A program made the position numbers and the translations under genes. Below are positions 21,988 through 32,735 of a DNA stretch of 64,000 nucleotides, piece by piece; within the stretch, counting starts at the first letter, position 1, and the number at the start of each line of letters is the position of its first letter. Location of the stretch: assembly GCF_037392515.1 (NCBI RefSeq), contig NC_090290.1:36109253-36173252 (forward strand), given 5' to 3'. The notes under the pieces are model-generated. The model was not told the origin of the DNA, did no database searches, and was given only the letters and a program-made list of their open reading frames with translations. The DNA comes from Haliotis asinina. Its lineage: Eukaryota > Mollusca > Gastropoda > Lepetellida > Haliotidae.

Positions 21988-22031
21988 CGGATGGATGGAT
22001 GGATTGATGGATGGATGGATGAAGGATGAAG
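21988..22031. repeat. GGAT microsatellite
   Basis: About nine GGAT units with one interruption. Confidence 0.9.
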
Positions 22032-22270
22032 GCGACACAACACAGTTTAATGAAACAATAACTGTCGGCACCAGCGCCAATGCACGTAGTTAATATTGTC
22101 TCTAAAAAGACAATACTGCAATTAAAATCTCATGATTGGCTATTATTAGTCGACCGTTTAAAGATATCCACATAAACAAGTCAAATATGAAAATATTCAT
22201 GAAAGGCATGTATTCTATATCACATACAGTGTCTCAGATGCAAGTGATGGGCAACATTAAAAGGTGTCGT

Positions 22271-22335
22271 AAAGGCCATAGTGGTAGCGTTCGCCTGTCT
22301 CGCCAAAGGCACGAGTTTCATTCCCTACATGGACA
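22271..22335 (+). repeat. tRNA-like SINE head
   Basis: GGCCATAGTGGTAGCGTTCG resembles an A-box region and GAGTTTCATTCCCTAC a weakened B box. The spacing between them is tRNA-like. No tail is visible, and a real tRNA is unlikely since no acceptor stem can be paired. Confidence 0.4.
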
Positions 22336-22785
22336 ACTGTGGCAGACCCAGATCTTTTGTCCAAATATATGTTCTCACAGTTCGGGAAAAAAGCCAGACA
22401 GATCTTTCAGCAGAAAAGAAAACAATTGCCCCTACCTTGATTTTCGTGGCCCCAGCCACAGTTAAAAGGTCGTTCTTTTGGTGCATTTTAGATCATCGTA
22501 GACTGAATTCCGCACTTTTTCACTCAGTTAAATCTTTTGGTTATTACTGTGTATTGTTTCTTTACAAACCTGTGGACTTCTCTCCTAGTCTATTCCTTTC
22601 TGATATTGTCAACCCTTTTCAATTTCCCTCTACTCTCAATCTAACCAAGTCGCCGGCGATCCGCAGTACTTAACTTCATCAGCGTCACAGCACCTGACTG
22701 TGCTCAGTCCCTGAAATTCCTTAATGAATATTCATGGGCGGATACAGCTTTTCGAAAAAGGGCGGGTGCACACAACTGACAGAAT

Positions 22786-22792
22786 GTGTGTG

Positions 22793-22831
<39 letters not shown>

Positions 22832-22832
22832 A
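22786..22832. repeat. TGCG microsatellite
   Basis: A run of about ten TGCG units preceded by TG units. It lies inside a small dispersed repeat whose inverted relative is at 23345-23425. Confidence 0.9.
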
Positions 22833-22885
22833 CGCGCAACCCCTCCTCTCTATGAATCCGCCTTTGATACTCTCCAAAGTTCTGT
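22825..22885. repeat. Dispersed repeat, inverted partner of 23345-23425
   Basis: TTTGATACTCTCCAAAGTTC here is the reverse complement of the GAACTTTGGAGAGTATCAAA block at 23360-23379. In both places a CACGCAC/GTGCGTG microsatellite lies next to a CCCTCC/GGAGGG block. Confidence 0.7.
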
Positions 22886-23344
22886 ATACAGAAAATATCA
22901 TGTCAGATACCTCTTTTGTATTAGTCACACCTTTTTTCAAAATCAGCTTTCTTTTCTTGTCTGCAGTCATATGATATACACATTTTTGTGTGTAATCACG
23001 CTTGTAGTAAAAAATTGAAACGCCTCTGCCGAAGGTATAGCAATATGTATTGGAAAGCTTAGAATCTCTAGTTTCTCCAAACCAATACTGCTAGACTTGT
23101 AAGTGTCAGACAATATGTGTTTTGGGTGCGTTTCCACGGCAGCCATGCTAGTTTTCAGAGAGCATGACAGCCATATAACAAATTATATCTCCACTATTAA
23201 TGGTGATTTTATCATTTTTAAGAATGCATGTGATTATCCAAGTACTGCTCCACCGAACTATGTAAAACAGTAAGGTCAAGGTCAAAGAGCAAGGTCACGT
23301 AACCCCCTCGTTGCTATTTTTGCTTGAAACACATGAAATTTATC

Positions 23345-23440
23345 TGTCTACAACACACGGAACTTTGGAGAGTATCAAAAGCTAATCCAGAGTTAGGGGA
23401 GGGTGCACGCACGCACACACACACATACTCTTCTACACAC
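23345..23440. repeat. Dispersed repeat with CA microsatellite, inverted partner
   Basis: Inverted copy of 22825-22885, followed by GCACGCACGCACACACACAC. The two copies lie about 500 bp apart and could pair. Confidence 0.7.
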
Positions 23441-23444
23441 ACTA

Positions 23445-24670
23445 CATCTTCATATAACTCCGGTAGAGGTGTTTCATTTTTTACACCAAATACCACTGCA
23501 CCATACAGCAGAGGCAAACTTAAAGCATGATTACACACGAAAATGTATATATAACATTTTATGTCTTCAATAAGTAGCGGAACAGTTATATGAGAAGGCC
23601 ATAGCTTCTGTTATTGTTTAATCACGTATAGTACTCCCATAAGTTAATCAGAAAATCTTTGATTCCTAATACTGATATCTGCATTTTAAAAAACGTGTTA
23701 CCTTATGCAGTAAGGTACTCAGTACAAGGTGCAACTCTTGTAGACTTAAAAATGAACTTTACTCATCCAAAGTTATCTCCCCTGGTGTTGAAGAGGCCTT
23801 CCTTTGTTGCCATGGCAGATTTGATAGAAGACTTTTAAGTCTGGCAACATTGGGTTTGGAAAACTAGAGATTCCAAGCCTTACAACGGTACCAAATACAT
23901 TGTGCTATACCCCCGGTAGGCCTATATCCTTTATTTTGCCAGCTACCTTGAGATTGAAATTGCACTCGTAGTTTACGCACATTTTTTAGTCTATAATACA
24001 TCATCAGACAAAAATGTTCAAGAATCAAAAAGACAACCGGATTGTCTACAACGTTATCAATGACTGTCAAATGTACCACGACCCGCACAAGCAGCGCAAC
24101 TGCTCTCGACAGCAAAGTTAAATGGATGATGTAAATTCAACGCTCTGAAGAATGATTCCATCGAACGACAAGCTGATACAAAAACAGATAATGCAAGCCG
24201 AGGCTCGTGCAGTAAGCCCAGATTAGCAAAAGATGTTTCCATACTTAAATGGGCCTCGGATCATTTAAATGGATGTTTTAGCAATGTGCATATTTGTGTC
24301 TATTAGTCTTAGAGTGACCGTGTGGTGCCTCTCTTAGTCAGATCAAGCTGTTCAAACTGATTGATGCCTTCATCATACAATGCAAGATCGACACGACTAA
24401 TGTAAATATCAGGAAGATGTCAAAGATGACTTATTGCTCCATCACATAGACGGAAAGTGAAAGTAATACATCATCAAGCACATAATTGGAGCAATGTTAG
24501 GCACACTTTTAGTAAGCTTCATGTTATAGAGACCGGCTATGGACAGGCGTGTTTGGGGAAGTAAATCTGAAGCCTTTATAGGCAATGATTAGCCGAGTAT
24601 TTAGATGCAGCTTGTTGTGTGTTAGAGATTGGCGTCGAAGTGGATTCACTTGCACGGGTCCATGAGAACC
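23445..24670. other. Unassigned non-coding stretch
   Basis: No supported gene, RNA or repeat found. Confidence 0.4.
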
Positions 24671-24677
24671 TGGGATA

Positions 24678-24755
24678 CATCATCATCATCATCAGCAGCA
24701 GCAGCAGCAGCACCATACTAATCATCATCGTCGTCGTCATCATCATACATCATCT
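24678..24755. repeat. Compound trinucleotide microsatellite
   Basis: Runs of ATC, then AGC, then ATC/GTC units in immediate succession. Confidence 0.9.
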
Positions 24756-25077
24756 TCGTCCTCAATCTTTATCTTCTTTTTCATCATAATCACGTATATC
24801 ATTACAACCAACAGTATTCGTTAATTTAGCCCAATTTCTCCCAGTCCTTCACAGTCCTCCTTTGTGCACTATGTGTCTCAGAGGACACTGGCTGAACTTG
24901 GAACTATCCAGGCCCATCACTCTCCACAAGTGTTAAAAGAAGCCATCACATTCATTCAGTCTATTCTGACATCTGCTGATCAGTCTCTTCGAAATTTGCT
25001 TTGATGTCGCTTGCTGGTTACGGTCAGGTGTCAAAGAAATTCATGTGAATAGAGAATGGTTCACATATGTGAATCAG

Positions 25078-25710
25078 TAGTAAGTAAACTTATCCTCAGT
25101 ACTTTTCGTTACACTCCACTACTGAGTTTAACAATACCTTATGGGAGGTCGCGTCAGGTAACCTTTGAGACTGACCAATCAGAACACAGCTTACCAAATC
25201 GCGAACGTGGACATTCGCACACACCTTTTGAACTTTTTATCTCCAAAAGGTTCGTACCCGAATGATTCCGAATGCTATATAACGTACGCTCGCTTCCGGG
25301 TGATGCACACGGCGAACGTACAACCATGACAACTGTGAGTAAGCAGTCGCTGTAAATGGTGTTTTTCTCAATACTCAAGGATGTCATATTCAAGGATGTC
25401 ATATTAGTTAATGGTAACCATGTCAACAGCAACCCCAAAGCGTATATACTGCAGGTCAAATACCTGTGGATGTTATATGTGTATGTTTGTTTGTGGAGAG
25501 ATCTGTGTCAGTGATCTGAATATTTTGAAAGTCCCTCCGATCCCTACATAGTAGCAGTTGTCTGATTGGTTACATCTGTTTAACCGTCTCGCGTTTGATT
25601 GGGCGATCATTGGTCGCTCAAAGGCTACCTGACGCAACCTTCTACTAGGTTTTGTAAAACTCGTTGGTGGAGTGAAAGGAAATGCACTGAGACTAAATTT
25701 ACTTAGACTA
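25078..25710. mobile_element. 633-bp foldback element with long inverted ends
   Basis: The first 110 or so bases (from TAGTAAGTAAACTTATCC) match the reverse complement of the last 110 (ending TTTACTTAGACTA) with a few small gaps. The best block is GCGTCAGGTARCCTTTGAG, followed in both arms by GACCAAT. There is no transposase. The centre holds a TATATAA, an ATG with good context and a GTGAGTAAG donor-like site. The long arms are visible; whether the element moves is inference. Confidence 0.65.
25276..25340 (+). promoter_or_regulatory. Promoter-like core inside the foldback element
   Basis: TATATAA at 25276-25282 is followed about 44 bases later by ACCATGACA at 25323-25331. Three codons on, a GTGAGTAAG matching a strong 5' splice site starts at 25335. 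CCAAT boxes lie in both flanking arms. This layout fits a TATA promoter with a tiny first coding exon, but no second exon was identified, so chance is possible. Confidence 0.3.
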
Positions 25711-25714
25711 ATGT

Positions 25715-27775
25715 GTTAATACATGTGCAAGCGGTAATGCAAAATATGCAGTTTTAAGATATCACTTCCTTATTTCTGATCCATGGACGTTTTAGCAGCT
25801 AGTGAATAATAAGAAAGTTATGATGCTTTATGGAGGGCAGTTCCTATATAATATTATGATGTGGCGTTTCAGTATAGATTCTTTTACCGTTTTCAAGGAA
25901 GAGTGAGGTACAGGATATACCAAACTGTGATTAAGTACGAGGAAACGAAGGCAAGCATCAAGGGATTAATGCACAACAATGGATAGTGGTAATATTGGAG
26001 TAACGCATGAGTCGGGAAGAAATGATTGGATTAATTAGCAATGATGACTGGAGAGCTTAGTTTTTATCAGTTCGTTTTAGGCGGATGGGATAACATATCA
26101 TTGGCTTGTGTCGGCGCTTTTGAACTGCTTCTCTGTTTTATTTTTGCAAAGTGCTCTATTTCCATATTGTGTTGTGACGAGGAAGATTAATAATATGGTC
26201 TGAGATGGCTGATCAGGAGTTTCAGTTGATTGCATATGGTAGATGAATATGTACTGAAACGTTGCACCGTAATATAATAAAGTACTAACCCTCTATAAAG
26301 TATCACACCTTTCATATCATAATGTTCGTGTCCCTGGATAAATGTATAAATATGGCCTTTAAAAAGTATTAAAATACGAGAGTGGTAACTGCAAGAACAT
26401 CCATCTGGAGTGGAGTCATTGATCAATTATACATTGGGCAAAACTTGGTGGCGTGCGGTTGTGCAATAGACAAATCAGTTGAGGCAACGTCGGCGCGGAG
26501 AGTATTTGGATGGGTGACCGTATTTGGCAGCTATCAACCTGACAGTTTCTACGACAGCTTTTATCTTTCACAGCTCGACAGCTTACTTGATGTAAATCAA
26601 TCGGATGTCCTCATATGCAATTGTATGACAGCAGGGCAATGAATGGGCAATGAATGCACAATTCGTAATACAATTCAGTACAAGTCACACGTGTACTTCC
26701 TTCACGCTTTCAGGTTCCAAATAAGTGTGTTGTTTCTCAGTAGACTGGATGCATGTGTTAATTTACCATGCTTAAATCAGTTGCGTATAAACTGACGGAA
26801 ACCGTATATAGTAAATGGTTGCAATATATTGAAACGGCTTAACAGCACGTCAGAACACACATAAACACACTGACATGTATGTGCTTGCATGTGTGTGTGT
26901 GCGTGCGTGCGTGCATGCATGCATGCCCATTTTTAAAACCCGATAGGTCCTAGCAAAATGTATATAATACTGCATGTAATTTCTACTGCTTCATAAGTGG
27001 AAGGTAGCGTATGCAACACAACGCTATGACTACATCAATCCACATGACATCAATTCACAAAGATGTTTGACGCCAATTTAGAGCTGTGCTGACGTAAAAC
27101 TGATGCCACTCAAGAACATCTTTCTGATCTCACTGAACCAAGCCTACACTTCCACATTATTCACCCACATCATCCTAAACAGGCGTGCTGATTTTTGTTC
27201 CGTATCTGCCCGAACATAATTATGCTTACATGTACAATCATATACAGACAAAAATATGCATATTCATCCAAGCACTGCACTTCGTGTTTTTTTGCGCAGT
27301 TACTAAATAAGATACGTAAACAAAAACGGACGTGCCTTCAGGTGGTCCATTTATATGACGAGAGTCAGGAAGACATCTTTCAAAGTATTTATGCAGTATG
27401 TCTTGACAGAAAGAATGAATATTGTGATTGGGGATAGACAAGCAGCTCCTTTAATTCGTTATCATAATATGCACTGTACTTTCGAAACATATTGTCATAA
27501 TTTTTCATGACAGGATTGTCTCTTGGGCTCAGACGAATTACAGATTCCATTCAACGTAACTGCCTTTGTTGTAGAAGGATGGTCTAGAGCGGGTCGTAAG
27601 CCAAGTTACTGTTCGAGAATCAAAACCAAGGGTATAATGAGGTCTTCTGATTTATGGTATGCATTCAAGTTCAATACGACCACGCTCATAACGAAATGAC
27701 GGTTTTTGTAGAGTTCATAACTAAGTTAATACAATTTATTCAATTTTATATTTAATAAATTCATTTAAGTGAAGG
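25715..27775. other. Unassigned non-coding stretch
   Basis: A TG/GCGTGC/CATG microsatellite lies near 26889-26927. No reading frame has a recognisable domain; the longest (27195-27437, 80 residues) resembles nothing I know and has the look of chance. Confidence 0.4.
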
Positions 27776-27946
27776 AATGGGCGTGATTAGGACATCTTAC
27801 AGGAGTTGCCCCCCTTTGACAAGTGTCAGTGATCACATGATAGCTCGTAACGTGCTGCGGCCATTTTGAAGCCGGCAAGCAAACTGACCAGACGTCTACA
27901 GTTCAACGTAGGTTTAAAGTCATCGCTGGACCAAAATTAGTGCACC

Positions 27947-28861
27947 ATGACCGGACGGGGAAAGCAGAGACGAAAGAGAAAGCCACACTCTACCAGGCAG
28001 GCGAAGCGATGGAGACCCGACAGTGCAGGCGAGACGAGCAGGCCGGGCGAGGTGGCAGTTGGTAGATCTACAGTCACGTGCGACGCAGGAAACCAGACAG
28101 GCGACTTTCCTCAGATTTGTATTGACATTGATGCATGTAATGCTAATCCCCCTCCCCATGATGGCCCTACAGTTGACAGTAATTTCAATACATATTTTGA
28201 AAGCAAAAATGATCTGTCGGTAGAGTCAGCATTTGACAACATTGGTGCGCTTGTCCCTCAGAATGTCAAAGAAAATATACGAAATGGAGAATATGTTGAG
28301 CTGACATCATTGGTCAGGAATTCAAACATTGACCAATCACAGGGCTCGTTGAAACTGAATAGTATGGGTCAGATAGAGGTTGTTCGGCATGCAAAAGAAA
28401 TCGGAAATATTTTTGAATGGACCTCCGCGTTCTTGATTTTTTCAAGTATATATTTGGAGCAATTTCCAAACAAACACCACGAAATACTGAAGTATATGCA
28501 CACTATTCGAATGGCGTCCCTTCGTAGTACAGAATGGAGAAACTATGACAAACAATTCCGGCTTCGAATGGGTAGGTTTCCCGAGATGTCTTGGGGAACT
28601 ATTAACACAGAACTTTGGCTATTGTAAGTAAGTTGCAATTCCGCAAAAGTGAATTTCAACAAGGGAAGCATGCTTCCCCAGGGGTCTAAAAGATCAGCTG
28701 GCATGAAAAGGTTTGGCTATTGTTGGGATTACAATGAACCAGGAAAAGTTTGTACAAAGAAGGATTGTAAATATCCTCATGTGTGTTATTCCTGCGGGGA
28801 AAATCACCCGGTAACCCACTGCCCATGTACCGACATGACCCAAAGCAGAAAGTCATTTTAG
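27947..28861 (+). pseudogene. Gag-like protein of Ngaro-type element, split by a stop
   Basis: The ATG at 27947 has good context (CACCATGA). The first 227 codons have a very basic N-terminus and an acidic middle, then a helical core around SAFLIFSSIYLEQFP and RSTEWRNYDKQFRLRMGRFP. A TAA at 28625-28627 interrupts it; the same frame continues to 28859-28861. The second part has FGYCWDYNE, CKYPHVCYSCGENHPVTHC, a Cys-rich finger with a CCHC knuckle typical of the gag C-terminus in this group. The protein should package element RNA. With one stop, it makes a product without its zinc finger. Confidence 0.75.
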
Positions 28862-28869
28862 AGACCTCC

Positions 28870-29684
28870 AATCAACAGCTCCCACCCCAATAAACGTAGC
28901 TAAATTATGTAGTGAACTGGTACACTACCCTGACCATGAGAATGCACAACTTCTTGCATTGGGTTTCACAAAGGGTTTCAGCCTACAATATGAAGGTACA
29001 CAGCATGCTAGGGAATCTGTAAATTTATTGTCAGCCAGGGATCCCAAGTTTGAAAATATCATTTAACAGAAATTGGACAAAGAGATAAGATTGGGTAGGA
29101 TGTCAGGGCCATTTGACTCCCCACCTTTAGAAAATTTGATTGTTTCACCCACTGGCATAATCCCGAAGAAAGCTGTAGGTGAATTCAGACTAATTCATCA
29201 TTTATCTCATCCTGAGGGTGAATCAGTTAATGACTTCATTGACCCAAACATCTGTTCTGTACAGTATTCATCAATAGATGATGCTATCTCTATGATTCAA
29301 CAACTCGGCTCTGGGAGCTACATGGCTAAGGCAGATATTAAAAATGCTTTCAGAATTTGCATTTTATCGCCTGACAATTTCAAGCTACTGGGAATAAAAT
29401 TCAAAGACAAGTACTATGTGGATAAAGTATTACCAATGGGGTGCAGCATCAGCTGTTCAATTTTTGAGAAGTTTGCAAAATTTCTACAATGGGAGGTCAA
29501 AAAGAAATTATCAAACATCAAATGTCACGGAGATCTCCTGCAATATTTCTTCTTTGGAGGCCATGCTGATGACAAAAGAGAATGTCAAGTGGTTTTGAGG
29601 ACATTTCTGGAAGTTTGCTCTGATTTAGGTGTTCCAATTGCAGAAGATAAAACTATTCATTCTTGCAAATGTATAGAATTTTAA
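28870..29684 (+). pseudogene. Ngaro-type reverse transcriptase, catalytic box lost
   Basis: The upstream linker (LLALGFTKGFSLQYEG, 28930-29000) precedes an in-frame TAA at 29064-29066. RT blocks follow: GRMSGPFDSPP, SPTGIIPKKAVGEFRLIHHL, then MAKADIKNAFRICIL with the first catalytic Asp, and VLPMGCSISCSIFEKF. Where the family has a Tyr-Leu-Asp-Asp box followed by Phe residues, this copy reads LLQYFFFGG, so the Asp pair appears to be cleanly deleted (about nine bases). GVPIAEDKT marks the next block. Family identity is secure; activity is not possible. Confidence 0.88.
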
Positions 29685-29689
29685 GGATT

Positions 29690-30475
29690 CAAACGGGATT
29701 CAGTCAAGCAGCAAATACAGATCCCACAGGACAAAATCAGTGAGGCCAAATATAAGACTGAACATATTGTTGATAAAAAGAAAGTTGCATGGAAGCAGTT
29801 AGAAAGTCTTGTCGGTTTATTAACCTTTTCTTGCGCGCTATTCCGATTGGTCGTGCCTTTCTCCGCAGAACAATTGATGCTGTGTGGAGTGTAAGAAAAC
29901 CCCACCACAAGATTAGAGTGACAAAAGCACTTAAAGAGGATCTAGGAGTATGGCAATCCTTCTTACAGAATCACAGTGGCATTTCAAATTTTCTGGATAG
30001 ATTTTGGACAAGTAGTACAACGCTCCAGTTGTATACAGACAGCGCAGGGGGCATTGGTAAAGGGTTTGGTTTGTACTTTAACCGAAGATGGGCATATGGG
30101 TGTTGGCCGCAATCATGGCACAAACTACCCTGTTAACAAGTAACATTACCCTCCTTGAATTCTTCCCCATTTTTATTGCAGTTAATATTTGGGATGAACA
30201 TCTTAAAGGGAAGAAAGTTATCATTACCTCTGACAACAAAGCAGTTGTCGCAATTTTGAACAGACAAGCTTCCAGATGTAATTATGTCATGCATTATCTT
30301 CGGAAATTTGTACTTGAAATGTCTGCAAATTAATCAACTTGTGAAGGGGCAATACATCCCCGGGGAAAGGAACAATATAGCAGATTCACTGTCTCGTCAA
30401 CAGATCAACTACAATTATTCACTACAATTTCCACCACTGCATTGTTTTAATTCCTTCGGATTGGCGAAATCATAA
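29690..30475 (+). pseudogene. Ngaro-type RNase H domain in three frames
   Basis: A connection region follows the RT (KKKVAWKQLESLVGLLTF). RNase H acidic residues can be assigned in order despite shifts: Asp in LQLYTDSAGG (about 30034), Glu in TLLEFFPIF (about 30160), Asp in IITSDNKAVVAILNRQ (about 30231) and Asp in NNIADSLSRQ (about 30385). Frame changes occur near 29820, between 30090 and 30135, and near 30333. The domain would digest RNA in the hybrid, but no continuous frame remains. Confidence 0.82.
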
Positions 30476-30484
30476 AAGTGTCTG

Positions 30485-30909
30485 ATGAAGTCAAACCGTG
30501 CGTTACAGTTTGATGACATCAAACTGTTTGACTCAAAATTGCAACTTACCTTAAGATTCTCAAAAACTGACCAGTATGGCCACTCAACCACAGTAATTTT
30601 GCCACCGCAGTCCGATAAAGCCATTTGCCCGGTTGTAGCAATGAGACGTTTCCTGGCACTTCGGCCAAAGATTCATTCATATCTTTTTGTTCACTTGGAT
30701 GGCATTCCGGTTACAAGGTACAATTTACAGCAGTGTTGAGCAAAGCATTGGAATTCTTGAACCTGCCAGAATCAAAGATGAAATCACATTCCTTCAGAAT
30801 AGGGGCAGCAACATATGCAGCTTTGAAAGGAGGATCTCACGACAGCATTTGCAAATGGGGGCGATGGAAGTCCCAAGCCTACACACGCTACAAACGCCTT
30901 TCAGTGTAA
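30485..30909 (+). pseudogene. Tyrosine recombinase, C-terminal catalytic half only
   Basis: Recognisable blocks are LQFDDIKLFDSKLQLTLRF, KTDQYGHST and, after a frame change near 30715-30740, KSHSFRIGAATYAALKGG and WGRWKSQAYTRYKRL. HSFR supplies the His and second Arg of the active site, GRW the Trp/His position, and the final Tyr pattern AYTRY the nucleophile. The N-terminal half, with the first catalytic Arg, is missing: only about 30 codons separate the end of RNase H from this block. It is followed at once by the stop at 30907-30909. Confidence 0.82.
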
Positions 30910-31099
30910 CCATGGGCAACCAATACCGTTCCAGGGAATGTTACTGAATATTAAGGTTTGTAGTAAAATGACAAGGGTTTGTTTTGGGAGGTTTGTTTTG
31001 TTTTGCAGAATGTTTATTCAGGTAACCCTGACTTTTGTTCACATGTTTGTACAAAGTTTATTCCCATTCTAATTGAATTGTTTTCTCTATCCCATCTAA

Positions 31100-31705
31100 A
31101 ATCAATTAAGTCTTTCAGTGATATGGATGATGGGTTCATCCCTTGTATACTGGGCGCATAGAAGAGCAGTAACAAGACCAATAGGTATGCACTTGGGGTT
31201 AGAACAGCACGGGGTATCAGTCAGATGGCATGGTCGAAGAGGGATGCAATGGGACAACCTGATACCTATAGTGGTACAGCAATTGAGGAGACAGCCACCC
31301 CCAAATATTCTGCTGATCCATCTAGGCTCAAATGACCTGGCCCGCATGCCAATTAAAAAACTCTTGAAATGCATTCATCAGGACTTGCTCAAGCTGAAAA
31401 GTTTATTACCAAGTGAAACACTAGTGGTATGGTCTGATATTCTGCAACGTAGAACATGGTGGGGTGCTACAGATGACAGGGCCATGGAGCGCAAACGAAG
31501 ACGATTCAATAGGTTTGGTGGGAAAGGTGTGGCTGATGGTGGCGGATGTCACATCAAGCATGACGAGATATCCATTGAGGATCAGAACCTTTTTCGAGAT
31601 GATGGGGTTCATCTTTCTGATATTGGAAATGACATTTTCTTAAACAGTCTCCAAGGGGGTTTGGAGGCATTCATTACCAAGGGTGTTCAGAATTTTCAGA
31701 ATTAG
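31100..31705 (+). CDS. SGNH-hydrolase-like ORF of Ngaro-type element
   Basis: This frame is uninterrupted for about 200 codons, the best preserved of the element. It shows SGNH blocks: MMGSSLVYWAHRRA (block I, nucleophile Ser; the usual GDS reads GSS), a Gly-containing block at WHGRRGMQW, ILLIHLGSNDLA (block III, GxND) and DDGVHLSDIGNDIF (block V, Asp-x-x-His). Ngaro elements are known to carry such an ORF after the recombinase; its substrate is not known to me. No ATG precedes the Ser block in frame by much, so the start is uncertain; the frame opens at 31100. Confidence 0.85.
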   Translation, partial: NQLSLSVIWMMGSSLVYWAHRRAVTRPIGMHLGLEQHGVSVRWHGRRGMQWDNLIPIVVQQLRRQPPPNILLIHLGSNDLARMPIKKLLKCIHQDLLKLKSLLPSETLVVWSDILQRRTWWGATDDRAMERKRRRFNRFGGKGVADGGGCHIKHDEISIEDQNLFRDDGVHLSDIGNDIFLNSLQGGLEAFITKGVQNFQN

Positions 31706-32260
31706 TGTAAAGGTTAATTTGCTTTAGCTAACGCCATAAATGTGTGTGTTGGTTAGGTGGGGTTGAACTTGCTATATACCAAGTTCAGTTGCGGATTTCG
31801 AGGCGAGCTCGTAAAGTGTTGGTGGAAATATTGCTGTGCTTTCGACCCTGTGGGTCTGCTTTCCAAGTCCTGACGCCGTCTTACAGCGACATCTAGGTGC
31901 GACCAAACCCGCAGAGGTGAAATGAACTGTGAGTAGGCTAAGGACATGATTGGTTTGTGGCATCACTAAGTGCAGTACCCTTGGTTGTCACAATTGCTAT
32001 AGCTATATGATTTGTGCTTCACTAGGTGCAGTACCCCTTGGTTGTCACAATCATTGCTGCTTGATTCCTACAATTGATTGATGGCATCTCTTGGTGCAGT
32101 ACCCCTTGGGTGCCACAATCATTGCTGATTGATTCTCTAATGATATGTGCAGGAAAACCTGTCATAAGAGACCTGAACACCCATTACCTTAAGGGTCGGC
32201 GTTCAAAAGCTTCTCTCGATTTCCGCCTCTGTAATATCAAGTAATAAAGCTGCGCCCATT
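31706..32260 (+). other. Ngaro-type 3' non-coding region
   Basis: Between the SGNH stop and AATAAA (32243-32248) lies a 3' region with three direct repeats. The block AGCTCGTAAAGTGTTGGTGG (31806-31825) weakly resembles AGCTCGTAACGTGCTGCGG in the 5' leader near 27842, the kind of match expected of split direct repeats, but it is too short to be certain. Confidence 0.45.
31960..32138 (+). repeat. Three spaced direct repeats in element 3' end
   Basis: Three copies of a unit with GTGCAGTACCCCTTGG and CACAATCATTGCTG, starting near 31968, 32028 and 32094, with a spacing of about 60-67 bp. They lie where the terminal repeats of Ngaro elements would be expected. Confidence 0.75.
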
Positions 32261-32599
32261 AAGTTGTTTTGTTCTGTGTTGTGGTTATGCCAGGAGTTTC
32301 ACTTAATTTAGTGTTGTCTTTGACGCCGTTGTGGTTGTTCCAGAACACAGAGTTAAAAATCTCACAGATAAAGGGATTTTTTGACAGCAGTACAATTGTG
32401 TAGTTACAGACAATGCTACGCTGTTAGATTTTCAGTCTGCATTTTCACAGTGAGCATATAACGTTATTGTTGCAAGCACGCAGCATCGTCTCTATAGACT
32501 TTTGTGTTTTATCGTGCACGTCCACTGATTACATGGCTAACAGATATAATAGTTATTTCGCGCCAACGACGCCTTGTTTTATTCGAGGAAGCTGGCCCG

Positions 32600-32735
32600 T
32601 CAGTTATCAAGTCTGGACCAGGCAACCCACTGGTCAACATCATGAGCAAATGAGATACGATGACATGCGTCTACTCAGTCAGCCACAAGCATGGATTGAA
32701 GACCAGTTCTAACCCGGATCTTCACGGGTTACCGT
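32600..32735 (-). repeat. Dispersed SINE-like repeat, partial
   Basis: AAGTCTGGACCAGGCAACCC, CATCATGAGCA and a final GGATCTTCACGGGTTACC match the head half of the ACTC-tailed SINE-like family; the tail end is missing. Confidence 0.65.

Larger units (their letters stand above)
27780..32260 (+). mobile_element. Decayed tyrosine-recombinase retrotransposon (Ngaro/DIRS type)
   Basis: Elements of this order reverse transcribe into circular DNA and integrate with a tyrosine recombinase rather than an integrase. The order is: gag-like ORF (27947-28861), RT (28870-29684), RNase H (29700-30460), tyrosine recombinase C-terminal part (30485-30909), SGNH hydrolase (31100-31705), and a 3' region with three short direct repeats (31960-32138) and AATAAA at 32243. 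The SGNH ORF points to Ngaro rather than DIRS1-like elements, which usually carry a methyltransferase-like domain. Limits are approximate because I could not identify the split direct repeats or a TSD. At least two in-frame stops, several frameshifts and two domain deletions show it is dead. Confidence 0.85.

Noticed and set aside
22704..23018. Open frames with Cys/Val/Arg/Ala or Ala/Arg/Thr/His runs
   Set aside because: They read through the TGCG microsatellite and have no other support.
27947..31705. Retrovirus or LTR retrotransposon
   Set aside because: No LTRs, protease, integrase or envelope; a tyrosine recombinase follows RNase H, and the SGNH ORF fits Ngaro elements.
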